A stretch of 64,000 nucleotides of DNA from Archilochus colubris (Eukaryota; Chordata; Aves; Apodiformes; Trochilidae). The stretch is from the NCBI GenBank assembly GCA_023079485.1, contig CM041115.1, positions 22,808,863 through 22,872,862 on the forward strand, read 5' to 3'. The stretch's first letter is position 1. The number at the start of each line of letters is the position of its first letter. A program made the translations under genes and the position numbers. Below the pieces are notes generated by a model. The model was given only the letters and a program-made list of their open reading frames with translations, ran no database searches and was not told the DNA's origin. This document shows positions 11,966 to 24,225 of this stretch, one piece after another.

Positions 11966-12289
11966 CAATTAAATTGCTTTTATGTAGTGAAGAATTATGT
12001 TTTAGTTTTGTTTTTTTGAACAATGAGATTAAAAGGTCCTTAAAACTTGATTAATTCTTTAAGGCAGTAATATAAAGCATTTTGATTTGCATAGCTGCCT
12101 GGCAGCCTTGATACTTAATTATATATTAAATATTTTGATTTTTCATTGAAGCCTCTCGTAGATGCTGAAATATATAATCTATTAATGTTTGGGGTTTTAA
12201 AACTTTTTTTTTTTTAATTACTTATTAGCACAGTGGGTTTGGACTACAATTTGATTACGATTCCTATTACTGTGTTTCTTCTCTTGCAG

Positions 12290-13599
12290 GAAACACCGCA
12301 TTACACGACTGTGCAGAATCTGGGAGTTTGGAGATCATGAAGATGCTTCTCAAGTATTGTGCTAAAATGGAAAAGGATGGTTATGGAATGACTCCACTTC
12401 TATCAGCTAGCGTGACAGGCCACACAAATATTGTGGACTTTCTGACCCAACATGTACAGACCAGTAAGGCTGAGCGCATAAATGCCCTGGAACTTCTAGG
12501 TGCCACATTTGTGGACAAAAAGAGAGATCTGCTTGGTGCTTTGAAATACTGGAAGCGAGCTATGGAAATGAGATACAGTGATAGGACTAATATCCTGAGC
12601 AAACCTGTGCCACAAACACTAATTATGGCATATGATTATGCTAAAGAGGTAAACAGCTCAGAAGAGCTAGAAAATCTTATTGCAGACCCTGACGAAATGA
12701 GAATGCAAGCACTATTAATTAGAGAACGTATTCTTGGCCCTTCTCACCCAGATACATCCTACTATATTAGGTACAGAGGTGCTGTTTATGCAGACTCTGG
12801 AAACTTCAAGCGTTGCATCAACTTATGGAAATATGCTTTGGATATGCAGCAGAGCAATCTAGATCCACTGAGTCCTATGACAGCCAGCAGTTTACTATCG
12901 TTTGCTGAACTCTTCTCCTTCATGTTGCAGGATAGGGCAAAAGGCCTGCTGGGTACTACTGTCACATTTGATGATCTCATGGGTATACTGTGCAAAAGTG
13001 TTCTTGAAATAGAACGGGCCATGAAACACACCCAGTGTCCTCCTGATCCGATACAGCTGAACAAAGCCCTGTCCATTATTTTGCATTTAATTTGCTTGTT
13101 GGAGAAAGTACCTTGCAGCTCAGAACAGGAGCATTTTAAGAAACAGACAATTTACAAGTTTCTAAAGCTTCAGCCTAGAGGGAAGAATAACTTCAGTCCG
13201 CTTCACCTTGCTGTTGACAATAATACTACATGTGTGGGTCGCTATCCAGTTTGTAAATTCCCCTCTCTACAAGTTACTGCTATCCTGGTGGAATGTGGTG
13301 CTGATGTGAATTTCAGAGACTCTGATAACAACAGTCCATTACACATTGCTGCACTGAACAACCATCCAGACATCATGAACCTTCTTATCAAGTCAGGTTC
13401 ACACTTTGATGCCACAAACTCACATAAACAAACTGCTAGTGATTTGCTGGATGAGAAGGAAATTGCAAAAAATTTAATCCAGCCCATAAATCATACTACA
13501 TTACAGTGTCTTGCTGCTCGTGTAATAGTGAATCATAACATATACTATGCAGGACACATCCCTGAGAAACTAGAGAACTTTGTTTTGCTTCACAGATGA
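12290..13599 (+). CDS. FEM1C: FEM1C coding exon 3: ankyrin, TPR-like and VHL-box part
   Basis: This exon encodes the rest of codon 182 to residue 617 plus TGA (13597-13599), so the joined protein is 617 aa, the same length as human FEM1C. It begins with the Gly split by the intron, then NTALHDCAESG. Ankyrin repeats 6-7 occupy about residues 182-242. TPR-like segments lie at about 245-276 (INALELLGATFVDKKRDLLG) and 338-371 (YYIRYRGAVYADSGNFKRCI). Two more ankyrin repeats follow at about 481-523 and 527-556. At the C terminus, residues about 585-595 (TLQCLAARVIV) fit the Elongin BC box, and 605-613 (IPEKLENFV) fits the Cul2-box spacing of hydrophobic-Pro-x-x-hydrophobic. The exon is uninterrupted and lies after a strong acceptor. 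An internal in-frame TTG at 12328 is a leucine codon, not a start. All antisense frames here are shadows. Confidence 0.97.
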
Positions 13600-13747
13600 T
13601 AGTTTGGAGTCCCAGAGTACTCTTCTTGAAGCACGATTTGGAGATACTTTCCTTGAGCACTGTTGTGATACACCAGCATTCCCTTTAGCTTGCTCCATCT
13701 TGCTCTCATTGGCTAAAGCATTGTTAGCATCAGATCTGCAGAATTGG

Positions 13748-14965
13748 TGTTGTGGTTTAAGCCCAGCTGGCAACTTAGCACCACCAACCACTTGCTGCTT
13801 GCTCATTTCTCAACCCCCTGGTGGGATGGGGAGGAGAAAATACTAACAAAAATCTTGTGAGTCACAACAAGGACAGGGAGGGAATGCTCACCAGTTATGG
13901 TCAGGAGCAAAGCAGGCTGGAGTTGGGGAAAAAAAAATCCATTGGTCACCAGTCACATCAGAGCAGGGCAATGGGAAGGAAAACCAGACCATAACAACAC
14001 CTTCGCCCACCCCTCGCTTCTCTCCTGGCTTAAATTTATTCTCTTCCAATTTCTGCATCCCCTTTCCCTCAGAAGCACAAGGGGACAGGGAACGGGGATT
14101 GCTGTCGCTCTGTCCCATGTTTCTGCCAGTGCTTCCTCCTCAGGGAGGAGGACTCCTTGTGCTCTTTCCCTGACTCCAGTGTGGGGTTCCTCTCACAGGA
14201 GACAGCCTTTTACAAAATCTTCTGTCATGAGTCCTTTCCTCAGGCTGCAGGTCTTCACAAACTACTCCAGCTTGGGCCTCTTGCATGTGGTGTAGCCCTT
14301 CAGAAGCAGACTGATCCAGCACAGTCTTCCCACAGAGTCACAGCCTTCCTGAGCACAGCAGCCTGCTCTAGCATGGGATCCACAAAGGGCTGCAGCTGGA
14401 CAGCTGCTGGCTCATCATGGGGACGCAGGGGAATCTCTGCTCTGGTGCACCTTCTCCCCATCTCTGACTTTGGTATCTACAAAGGTGTTTTGCTCACATC
14501 CCACTCCTCTCTCCGCTGCAGGTTTTTTTTTTACAGTTTCTTTTTTCCCCTTCATACAATCATAGAATTTTCAGGGTTGGAAGGGACCTTAAGATCAGCC
14601 AGTTTCAACTCCCCTGCTTGGGCAGAGATACCTTCCACTACATCGGGTTGCTCAAAGCCCCATGCAGCCTGGCATTGAACACTTCCAGGGAGGGGGCAGC
14701 CACAACTTCCTTGGGCAACCTGTGCCAGTGTCTTACAACCCTCACAAGAAAGAATTCCTTACTAATGTCTAACCTAAATCTCCCCTCCTCAGATACACTT
14801 CCCCTTAAAAACATTAATCTCAGAGGCACATCCACTGCCGCTGGTGTGCTCGGCCTTGGCCAGAAGCTGGTCCAACTTGATGCCAGGACACTTGTAGCAG
14901 CTTCTCACAGACCACCCCTGTATGCCCTCCCCTGCTACCAAAGCCTCCCATACAGACCCAACACA
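13748..14965 (+). mobile_element. Solo LTR of an avian ERVL-type endogenous retrovirus, split by a CR1 insert
   Basis: The element begins TGTTGTGGTTTAA and ends ACCCAACACA, so it has TG...CA termini. The flanks are attgg (13743-13747) and aatgg (14966-14970), a 4-of-5 match consistent with the 5-bp target duplication of ERVL insertions. The body consists of degenerate words of the type CTCCAG-YGTGGGG-TCC and GGCTGCAG-GTCTTCA, shared with the copy at 40489-41536. A CR1 3' end (14557 to about 14808) interrupts it: LTR-type sequence resumes with CTCAGAGGCAC and GTGCTCGGCCTTGGCCAG, matching the other copy. No internal retroviral genes are adjacent, so it is a solo LTR. Assignment to ERVL is from memory of avian LTR sequences; the copy-to-copy match is seen directly. 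Confidence 0.75.
14557..14808 (-). mobile_element. CR1 LINE 3' end inserted in the LTR
   Basis: The plus strand reads CAATCATAGAATTTTCAGGG then TTGGAAGGGACCTTAAGATC. This is the reverse complement of the CR1 3' tail. Further in, the minus strand gives a C-terminal ORF2 remnant (FRLDISKEFFLVRVVRHWHR, LPKEVVAAPSLEVFNARL). Truncated, about 250 bp, and inactive. The right edge is approximate. Confidence 0.88.
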
Positions 14966-17900
14966 AATGGGTACCCAGTATGTAATATGAATATGCCATA
15001 TAATATATTTTGTGGATTATTTAGAAATGTAATGCCATATTTAGACTTTCAAAATTGTCTGCCAAAGGCTTGTCTATGCTGGTCTTACTTGCCTGTTGGG
15101 TGTTTGGGATTGAGTATTTTCCACTGATGTCTTTTTACTGTAACTGTTATGTGGATTTTATACAGTTGGAAAGTCATCTTTTTGGTTTCGCTTGAGCATT
15201 TCTACTCTCTGTTCTTTTTTCTATGGACTCATTGCTAAATTGTACAAGTTGTATGGACTTGTTAACATTTGCAACTACCATAAGTGCTTTTATCTTCTCT
15301 ATGCACTGGCTTGAATATGACTGTTGTGTGTGAGCATATTTCTATGCAGCACTTGGCCAATTTCAACTTAAATGCTAATTCTGGTTTGCAGTTTGTTTGG
15401 AGCTCCTTTGAGAATGCTGTCTTCATAGCATGATGAATTTGGGAGTTACTTACCAGCTCTCCAAACTTGGGTTTGACTTTTTTGACTGCTGTAGCTGAGG
15501 TTGCTTTCCTTTTTATCCTCTGAAAATTTGTCCTGAATCTGGGAGAAGAAATTCTTGCTTTTTCTCATTGAAGTCCACTTGAACTTTAAAGCTGAAAATT
15601 GACTTACTGCATCGTGCTGCTAGGGGAAGAGTCCTCATTATGTATAATGGACAGCTTCTCCTTTGCACTCATGTCTTGCTTGTGCTGGTTACGTGACTTA
15701 AGTGTGAAGTTTGCTCAAAGTTTAACCACAAGCTTAATGGCTTTCATGAGAAACAGATCAAATGTATGCTGTAGTTTTAAATTTACAGATCAACTTTAGC
15801 TACAAAAGAATCTAAAAGCATGTGGGTGGCATGATGCTTATCAGTCCAGGTCTAGACATCATCTAATATAGTAAGTGGCTGTATGGCAGGGTATTGGAAG
15901 TTCTATAGCAGTGTCCTTTTTTTCTTCATTTTGAGTATCTTTATAAATACTTGCATGGGTTTTTCATCTCTACTGCTATGTTAGCTGTACTTAAAGCAGT
16001 TCTGTTGTGTATATAGCTCCTGACTAAAGTACCTATTTTTATAATATTTGCACAACAGCTTAGCTTTTACAACAGAAAGGGCTCTTTGGACTTGATAAGA
16101 AACCTATACATGAAGATAATAAATGTGAGTGTGATTCAGGTAATTAATATAATTCCGCACTTTACTGTTGATTAATAGTAGAATTTATTATGGCACAGTA
16201 GCCCTGCAAATGTCTTAAAGGTAATTTCTGTTAGATAGAATACACTTTACTCGCAAGTTTGGTGGTCTGATGTAATGGATATTTTTGACTTGATGTTTCA
16301 TTTCAGTGTTAGGCAGTAAGTGTACCTGTGGGGTTCTTGCTCCATAAATTCAACAGGTTGATTTAGGCCTTTGTCAGTAATGGAGATATTTAGATGCCAC
16401 TTTAATTAGATAAAGGTAAGGTTGGTATAGAAAGCTCTTTTTTAATATTTTATTTTTATATTTTAAGTTGATGTCAGAATTTTTGTTGTTTGTGAATTCA
16501 GTTGAGGAAGAATGTATTTTGGGAGCATATAAGAATAGTTCCTCTTGCTTCTGGGCTGTTTTGGAGTTCCTGTTAGTGTACTGCGTGGTGCCTACTAGCT
16601 TAGCCATTCTTGCAAAAATATGGGGATGTTTTTAAACAAAGATATGTAAAAAGCAGTGCTGTTTGTGTATTGCCACTTTAAGACTCTGTATTTTGAAGTA
16701 ACTTCTTCCTGTTTGTCCTATGCCATGTCTACACTATATGAAAATGTAAGAGTGAGAAATCCTTGTTTCTTTCTTTTGCAAATACAAAGGAGTAAAATTC
16801 TAGTAAATTGGCTGAATTTCTTGCATTCTAATGATTAAAACACATTACTGAAGTTGTTGTTTATGAAAACATGTAGTTTGAATTTTAAATTTGTTTTTAA
16901 TGTAATTTTCTTTTTATGCTTTCATATTGCTATATAGGTAGGGGTAAGCACCCCACACTAGAAAGGACCCACGTTATACTTCAAGTCATAAAAATAATGC
17001 TTTTTCTATAGGTCACAGAGAAAGGGATTTTTAGAGTTTACACTCTGAAATCTGTACCGCTCTTTAGTTTTTTTAGTTTAAATTTCTATCTTTGTAACTG
17101 TCAAATATCCTGTTTAAAATTAGTTTGACATGATTAATCCAGAAATATAATCTAAAAATTGTTATTTGTTAGCAAATTGTTTAATGGAAAGAGTCCCAGA
17201 AGAGACAATGTATCATTAAATATAAGTAAATCTAAAGAAAATTGCAGCAGGGAAGCTTTATCCTGTTAGCTACTCTTTAAAAGCAAAATAATTTAATAGG
17301 AGATACTGATGCATTGTAGGTAGTTCTGTCTAAATATCTACCTAGGTGCCTCAGTCTTGGAGGCCACCGTGCAGGATTATTTTTTCATGGTGATGAGGCC
17401 ATCTGCTGCACTGCTCACCTGGCCGGATACTTGGACTTGGGTAACCAGGTGGATGAATTAATGCACTCAGTTCTACTTTTCATTTTGTCTCTGCATATTG
17501 CCCTGTTTCGTTTTTATTCAAAACAAGCTGGTACAGAGCCTGTGCTAGGGATTAGTTCAGGGTTTGCTGTCTGGGGGGAAGCTGGGATAGCAGGCCCTGT
17601 CTGACCTGCGTGTGCCACTAAGGCCACTGATCATGGTTAGGAGCAGTTTTGCCCCCGTGGCCCCTGATTGAAACCAGTTTTGTCTCCAGTACAGATACCA
17701 ACTTTCTGAACCAGAATTTTGTTTTTATTCTTACTCTTGTTACTAATTTGGGGATATCACATCTCTTGGGGATATATTTATTTTAGTGAAATGTTGATGC
17801 TAAATGCAGTGGTGTTGCTTGCTGCACTCAGACTGTGGTAAGGACAAGGAAATAAAGAATATTCAGAACACAACTAATTGTTTTACTTTTGTCGTATTTT

Positions 17901-20900
17901 AAACTAATTTTCCTGCTGTTCTTTTCCTATTTGGGTTACTTTTTTCTGATGAAATGTATTGCTTCTGAACTACAAACACAAAAGAACTTTGAGAACACTG
18001 GAAAAAATTGTGTGCCCTGCAGGAGTGAAACAGGTTTTAAAAATTACTAAATAATTTACACATATGGCTCCCAGAGACAAAGACAGGGATACCTCCTTGC
18101 CTGCTCAGACCCCTGAAGTTGAATTTTTTGGGATAGGAGATAAGGGAGCAAAAGCAGTTTTGCTAATCATCTTGGGTTTCAACTACAATACTTCAACCAG
18201 CAAGTTTGAGAATATTCATTTAAAAAATTAAATCCTTTTCTGACCACATTCTAAAGCTGTATTCCTATTTTTCCATAACTTATGCTGGCAACGAGATTCC
18301 AGCTGTCTTTGGTGTCTGTGTTCTTGTAAAGACACTTAGTGAAATGCAAGGCGAGCGTGCAGTTGGGTTTCCATATGCTTTGCAGCAATCCCTGGGTAGG
18401 AAGTAGTTCTGTGTATTTCCTAAGTCCCCAGAGAGCTCTCTCTTACTGTTTTGCAACAGGTAAAAATTAACCTCTGCCCATTTCTACAGATCACTACTTT
18501 AATAAAGAAATGGAGTGGTATAGCGACTTGTAGTTGCTATAGTCCTTAAGGAAGACTTAAAAAAAAAATATAAGAACCTAAAGAGGAAGAAATACAATTC
18601 TCCTCAGACTTTATCACCTGCAAGGTGACAGTGGCAAGATATAACAGCTTTTGAAATAGCTTTCCCATGCTTTGAATTATAGAGGAGAATGCCTGTTACA
18701 TTCTGAAGTGTTGACAAATGTGACTAAATAAACTAAATTCTAATTTCTATCTTCTGTGACTACAGTACACTCAATTCGTATTTCATGTTTCAAAGCAATT
18801 TTGCAGAAATTGATGGGAGCCATACTAGAGGCATTCCTATCTCTTTGACTGCTAAGGTAATTGTTCATCCCTCAGTGAGGGCAGAATGAAAATGAAATTG
18901 TTGGTTTCATTCTAAGTAATGTGTTTGTGCTCCATTCTATCACAAAGACTTCCTATGCAGGGCTAGGTCCATGCATGGAAATACTGCAGTGTCTTTTTTA
19001 CATGAGGTAATTTAGCTTCAACAGCAACGTAAAAAGGAATAGCAAGCATAATTCGCTGCTCTTACTCTCTTTAGGCTCCAAGTGCATATTACAGTAAAAA
19101 CATGTTTTGGAGAGCACCTACATGAGTTTGTATCTATGTCCTTTGGTGTTGCTGCTTGGTAAGCTGCTTTCTCTGTTGAGTACAAATAGTTAACTGTGAA
19201 TGTTGCAGCTTTAGACTTTGCTTCTGATGACATTAAGAATTGTACTGTAAACAAAACATCGTGTTTCATACTCTCTTTCTGGGGAGTGTTGGTCCAGGCA
19301 AGCCTTTTAATTCTGGTAGTGATTAATAGCAAAGAAAAGGCTTAGACTGGATGAAAGAAGAGATACTGTTTCCCCAGTTTCTAGGAAATGCAGTTAGTTA
19401 TGTTACTAATTCTGATAAAAAAGTGGATTTAATTTCTAGCATAAAAATGGTTAGCAAGACCTTGTAAGAAGTAAGTAAAAGACACTTTTTCAACAAAATT
19501 GCACAGTGTCTTCTTAAATCTTGTGAAGTTGCTATTGCATAGATAATTAAAGAAAAAAAAGGTATGAGAAGATCTGAGAAGATCATTATTAAAGGCAGCT
19601 ACAAGATGAAAGACATTGAGGAACAATGCCATTGTAATTTCAGAAAATCTTTATAGTTGGGCACAGTAGTCACAATCCTATACTTAAAAGCAGTGTACTC
19701 TTCAGACAGATGATATTTTATATTTTAGATTTAGGTCTAATCAGTAAAATATTAAGATTATATTACTCTGGCAAATGTTGGTTGTTTCCCGTATAATATT
19801 AATGGGGCCATTCACCATCCACAGTGGAAAGCAGAAAGCCCTTCTGCCTCTTGCTAAATCAAAACCTTACCTTGCAAATTGATCTCCAGCATTCAGAGAA
19901 ACTGAGGGGTTTCTACATTCAGAAGAAGGCAGTGAGCGAGAGTCTATGTCAAACACATCTCCCATCAGATCATAGACATGTTGGTTCCTATCTGAAGGTA
20001 AAAGGGTTGCTCCTATCATCTCTCCTGAAAATTTATCAAGTCATAAGTTCCTTGTCAAATTTCTCTTAAGAAAGGTATTTGGAACCCTAGTCCTTCAATA
20101 ATTAGGAACTTGATTACCATTTGGTATTTTTTTTTACACAGCTTTGTATATTTAATTTTTTCATTGTTTCAGCACTTGCCTGTCCTTCATCTACAGCTAT
20201 GAACCTTCATATGATTGGCAAAATCAACCAAAGAAAAAAGCCCACCCAAGTTGTAAGGATGAACAATTAACAGAGATTAATCCAGAGTCAAGTAATGTAA
20301 CCTGTTACGAAATAAAAAAGGGAATCAGTGAATAATTAAACACTTTTTGCTGCTGAACCTGCATTTTAACTTGCCAATCCTTTTCTTTATTACAATGGGA
20401 GAGGTTTTTTTACAAAGTAAGCGAAGTCAATTATTTTCTCTTCAGATAACTGAGCTATTATTGTCCTAATTTTTGTTAGATGCCATTTTGTTCTGTTCGT
20501 ACATAGATAGCTTTTGCTAACTGAGGCAAAAGGTTCAGTGGATGAGCCATAGTGTCAGAATAGTAGACTTGGCCTTTTCATCCTTTTTACGTGTGTGGCT
20601 GGCAGGCTCACACTATACTTCTATTTGCTGACCTGTAAGATGGAGCCCTGCTCAGCTGCCTCTGCTGTTTCTCTGTTTTTCTGGTTTTGCTGGTTGAGGG
20701 AGATGCATCACCATCTTTATCGTGTTTTTCTTCCCCTCACACATAAAGTAGGAACTCAAGGGAGTTGGAAAAAAAACAAACCAAGCCAAACCAAAACCAA
20801 ACTAAAATCAAAAATACCCCAAAACCCTAAACAAACAAATGGGGCCTACTGGAAAATACGAAAATGTGCTCAGTGAGCTGCTAATTGAAGAGAGCACATG

Positions 20901-21756
20901 GCCTACCCACTTTCTGTTAACCTTGGGACCAAACAGACAATAATCCTGTAACAAGGCTGTCCTGTGCATGGTGTGCACACTGCATTTAGCTCAGGACTGT
21001 GCTTTTGAAGTGAGTCTCACTGCCTGTCCTCACTTTGTGTTGGGGCTCAGATCACGCAGTTGTCTCAGTCCCTGACCTGGATTCCTTTTGAATGAAACTG
21101 AGCTGAAAAATGTTCTCCAAAAGCTCACCTAACAAGCTCTGACCACTAATGGGTGTTCAGTTCATGGAAACAGACTTAAAGTTGTTCTGAAATCACTTTT
21201 TTCTTCTCCAGTTCCCTCTACCCCCTCAAAGTGTAACAGACTTGAACCTTGGCATCAGTTCCTCCGTGCTACAGATCTGCTCCTTGTCAGTACAGGTGTA
21301 GCCATAGTCTTGTTTCTATTCCTACCTTAAACATAAGTTGACACAATACAGAGCTGTGGGTTTTTTTCTCAGCTTGTAAGTGGTCACTGGCTATCCAACA
21401 ACGCCCCTTAATCCGTCTTGTGCTTTGAGCTGGACAATTGAAGTGAGGTAATGTAGCTGATTGCTAAGGTGGATCCACCACATCATTAGCTGTTGAAAAA
21501 TGAATCAGTCATGATGTGTGTGTGTCACAGGTAGTTCCTCCTGACACCATGACTGTCCTCAGTACAAAATGCTGTTGCTCCACTACAGAAAATGCAGCAA
21601 CTAGGGCACAGACTCACTGACCTCTTAGTGACCTCAGGAAGTTTCTGCTATAGCGAGGAACAGGATTGAGGTCATCGGGCTCAGGGACTTCAGTTTTCAG
21701 ACTCTTTGCTCCAGGTGTGGTTTGACATGAGTAATTTCATACATTAAGGCTCTACT

Positions 21757-21870
21757 AAAAAAAAACCAAAACAAAACAAAAAACAAACAAAAAAACCCCA
21801 AACAAAACCAACCAACCAACCAACCAACCAAAAAAACTCAGCAAAACAAAACAAAAAAACCCAAGCAAAC
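21757..21870. repeat. A/C-rich low-complexity with (CCAA)n core
   Basis: CAAAA and CAAAC words surround about five tandem CCAA units near 21810-21830. Confidence 0.85.
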
Positions 21871-22235
21871 CATGAACAAGCAAGAATTCTTTTAGGGAAA
21901 TTAGACTGCACAATCTGACTGTATATGTCTATTCCTCCTTTCCTTCAGTAATCGTTGAACATGTTGAGCCAATTTAATAAATTTGACAGAAACAGAGAGC
22001 CTGGAAGATAAGCGTGTTTGTAGCTTCCTTCAGATGAGCAGACTGGGCAGAAGGCAGAGTCTCTACCAACAGTTCCCACTGAAGGAGAATATTCAGCATG
22101 AGCTTTACTCTGACTAAGCATGAGTGAATACATACAGGGATTAAAATACTTCAGAATATGGAAAAGGCTTTGATCAAAGCCTCTGCTTTACTGGAGAATA
22201 GCAGATCCAGTCAGCAGTCCAGACATGCCTTACAT

Positions 22236-22283
22236 TCATTACATCATTATTATCGTTATTATCATTATATATCGTTATTATAT
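22236..22283. repeat. Degenerate ATT/ATC microsatellite
   Basis: Imperfect repeats of ATT, ATC and GTT: CATTACATCATTATTATCGT followed by similar words. Confidence 0.75.
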
Positions 22284-24161
22284 ACTTCCTGCACTTGCTT
22301 ATCAATGTAGTAGCACCAGACCAACAGTTTATCCTGGTTGTACAGTCTAATCTGCCTCATTAGTTACTCAATGTCCTGAGTTGTTTTTTTTTAGTTGTAG
22401 TGGCAGAGAATGTAGATGAAAATTGACTAAGCTGCACACAGCTGTATCCTGAACATTGCACTAAATTAAATCCACTTAGCATACATACAGTTTTCTTACA
22501 GTTGATGTTGTTGGGAATTTGTGATATCCTGCCAGGAGGGTTAGGTGAAACAGTGACTCCTGTTCCAGCTCTAAGAGTTCTGACTTTTGTTTGCATCCTG
22601 ATTTTTGTCAGCCTTAGCTTGAGTTATGAGCAAGACCAGGCTCCGTAATAATCCTTTTCAGTTTTCCAAGATGGTTGTTGTATTATAAAGCTCAAAGTGA
22701 TATGAAATTAATTCTGGAAAAGGAAATGTGTGTTTGGTGGAAAACAGTTCTGTGAGAAGATGGATCTGTCACTTCTGAAAATCTTCCAGGTGAGGTCTAC
22801 TGTCTCCTGAGTCTTCAGAAGGAATTCTGAGGTCCTCATCTCTGTCCATGGTTAATATTCCAGCTTTCTCAGGTTCACTTTGTGCAGCAGTGTTTCTCCA
22901 GCTGTGATACCTTACCTTCATGCCTTCTCACCATGGCTGTTCACTCTTCCTGGACCCAGCTGCCCTTACCCTACACTGGAACTGGGAGGCAGCTGCTAAA
23001 CCAGTCAGCTGCTCTCCAACAATGATGTCTGTGGATGCTCTGGGGATGCCTGGTGTACAAGATGAGCAATGGTGGCCATTCAAAAAAAACCCAACAAAAC
23101 CAAGTAAAGTCCAGATTTCTCTCCATCCTTCATGACCATTTTCTAGCCTGCTATCATTTCTTCTCATTGTGTTCTGTCTCCTCTCTTTACTGTTTCCAGT
23201 TGTTCTGGAGGCTTTTGTGTTTCCCAGTCTTCCCCTGGTACCATTGTGGCTGTCTCAAGCATGTGAACTAGGAAATGTTTGGGGAGATCTGGCCCTTGCC
23301 ATGCCTTCAGCAGCTTGTGCTGTATCAGGTAGGATCTAGGAGGGCTGGAAGAAATGCAGGGTCCAGCTTGTGTGTTCTTTCTTCATCTGTCTGGTTCTTA
23401 AGCAAGATAAGGGTGCTCAGTCTCCCCATTAATGTGACAAGTGCACAAGTCTTTTGTCTCACACATGGTTGCACATGTGTCAGTATTGGTGGTGTAAACT
23501 GCTACAATTCCATAAGCAAATCTCATCCCAGAATCAGTAACAGTGGATTTTCCTCCCATGCAGAACGTACTTGGAAAGATTTGCCCCTGTTTAAGCACCT
23601 TGTTCTACAGTTTCAAACTTGCTGATTTTGCTGTTTATGGCTTCTGAAAAATCTGCCTTAAAAAGTGTCTTTCAAAGTCTAGTTTGCTCACCAGGTTTTG
23701 CTTGATGACCCCCTTTCACTCTTCTGTGCTGTGGAATTATGTCCTAATACTAGGAAAGGGACATTTTGTGTGTTTCTTCTGAAGATGTTTATTGACACTA
23801 CAGAGGTGGGAAGTGCATTAAAATTGCCTCTTACTGTCTGTTCTGCCTGAGTCTGTCTTTCAAGTCTGCATAGCATTCACCAGGCAACAGTCACCTACTT
23901 CAAAGGATAAGTGTCTGGTAGTCTAAAAAAATCTGGTTTAAAATAGATGATAATGAAAATTTTTAAATGACTACTGGAGAAGCAGAATTTAATATGGAAC
24001 TATTTTCTTAAATACAAAAAGGAGAAAAAGGTAGCCAGCCTTACTTCTAGAATGTAAAACACCAAGCCTGCTATGGTTGCATCTTAGGACAAGGTAAAGG
24101 CACATAACTGCTGGGACTGTAGAAGCAAGTAAATTCACTTATGACCCTGTTCACATTTGAC

Positions 24162-24225
24162 AAGGGTTGGACTCGATGTTCTCTGAGGTCCCTTCCAACC
24201 CAGCTTATTCTATGATTCTATGATT
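24162..24225 (+). mobile_element. CR1 LINE 3' tail fragment
   Basis: GGGTTGGACTCGATG, then GGTCCCTTCCAACC, then TTCTATGATTCTATGATT is the diagnostic end of CR1 with its 8-bp terminal repeats. Only about 64 bp is present. Confidence 0.92.

Larger units (their letters stand above)
2244..12289 (+). other. FEM1C: FEM1C intron 2 (10 kb)
   Basis: The intron runs from GTAAGT at 2244 to a pyrimidine-rich acceptor, TTTCTTCTCTTGCAG, ending at 12289. Splicing is phase 1: the last G of exon 2 plus GA from exon 3 makes a Gly codon. The intron is mostly AT-rich single-copy-looking DNA with no supported gene. It holds a poly-T/TTTTG stretch (5368-5428), an A/C-rich stretch (8163-8212), and two antisense CR1 fragments (9160-9905, 10335-11965). 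Small open frames elsewhere in it show no recognisable protein. Confidence 0.93.
13600..17880 (+). other. FEM1C: Probable FEM1C 3' UTR (end uncertain)
   Basis: After the stop codon the sequence is AT-rich and non-coding. Candidate poly(A) signals AATAAA lie at 16118-16123 (followed by GT-rich TGTGAGTGTG), at 17851-17856 (followed by TTGTTTTACTTTTGTC) and at 18501-18506. A long 3' UTR is known for vertebrate FEM1C, so the 17851 site is a reasonable but unproven end. The segment contains a nested LTR and CR1 insertion (13748-14965), which would be transcribed as part of the UTR unless polyadenylation occurs earlier. Confidence 0.4.
17881..24161. other. Gene-poor AT-rich DNA downstream of FEM1C
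   Basis: I see no coding exon, RNA gene or clear transposon here. There are A/C-rich low-complexity stretches at 20768-20840 and 21757-21870, and a degenerate ATT/ATC microsatellite at 22236-22283. Open frames are all short and lack recognisable domains. Confidence 0.6.

Noticed and set aside
12328..12330. Alternative start for the exon 3 reading frame at an in-frame TTG
   Set aside because: The frame is continuous with exon 2 through a strong splice acceptor at 12289. The codon is an internal leucine (residue 195).
12381..13806. Antisense open frames under FEM1C exon 3
   Set aside because: They are shadows of the strongly conserved sense frame.
13580..13846. 88-codon plus-strand frame overlapping the FEM1C stop
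   Set aside because: It runs from a shifted frame of the last FEM1C codons into the LTR, with no protein resemblance.
21757..21870. CRISPR-like or satellite array
   Set aside because: It is simple A/C-rich low complexity with no constant repeat and spacer structure, in a vertebrate nuclear context.
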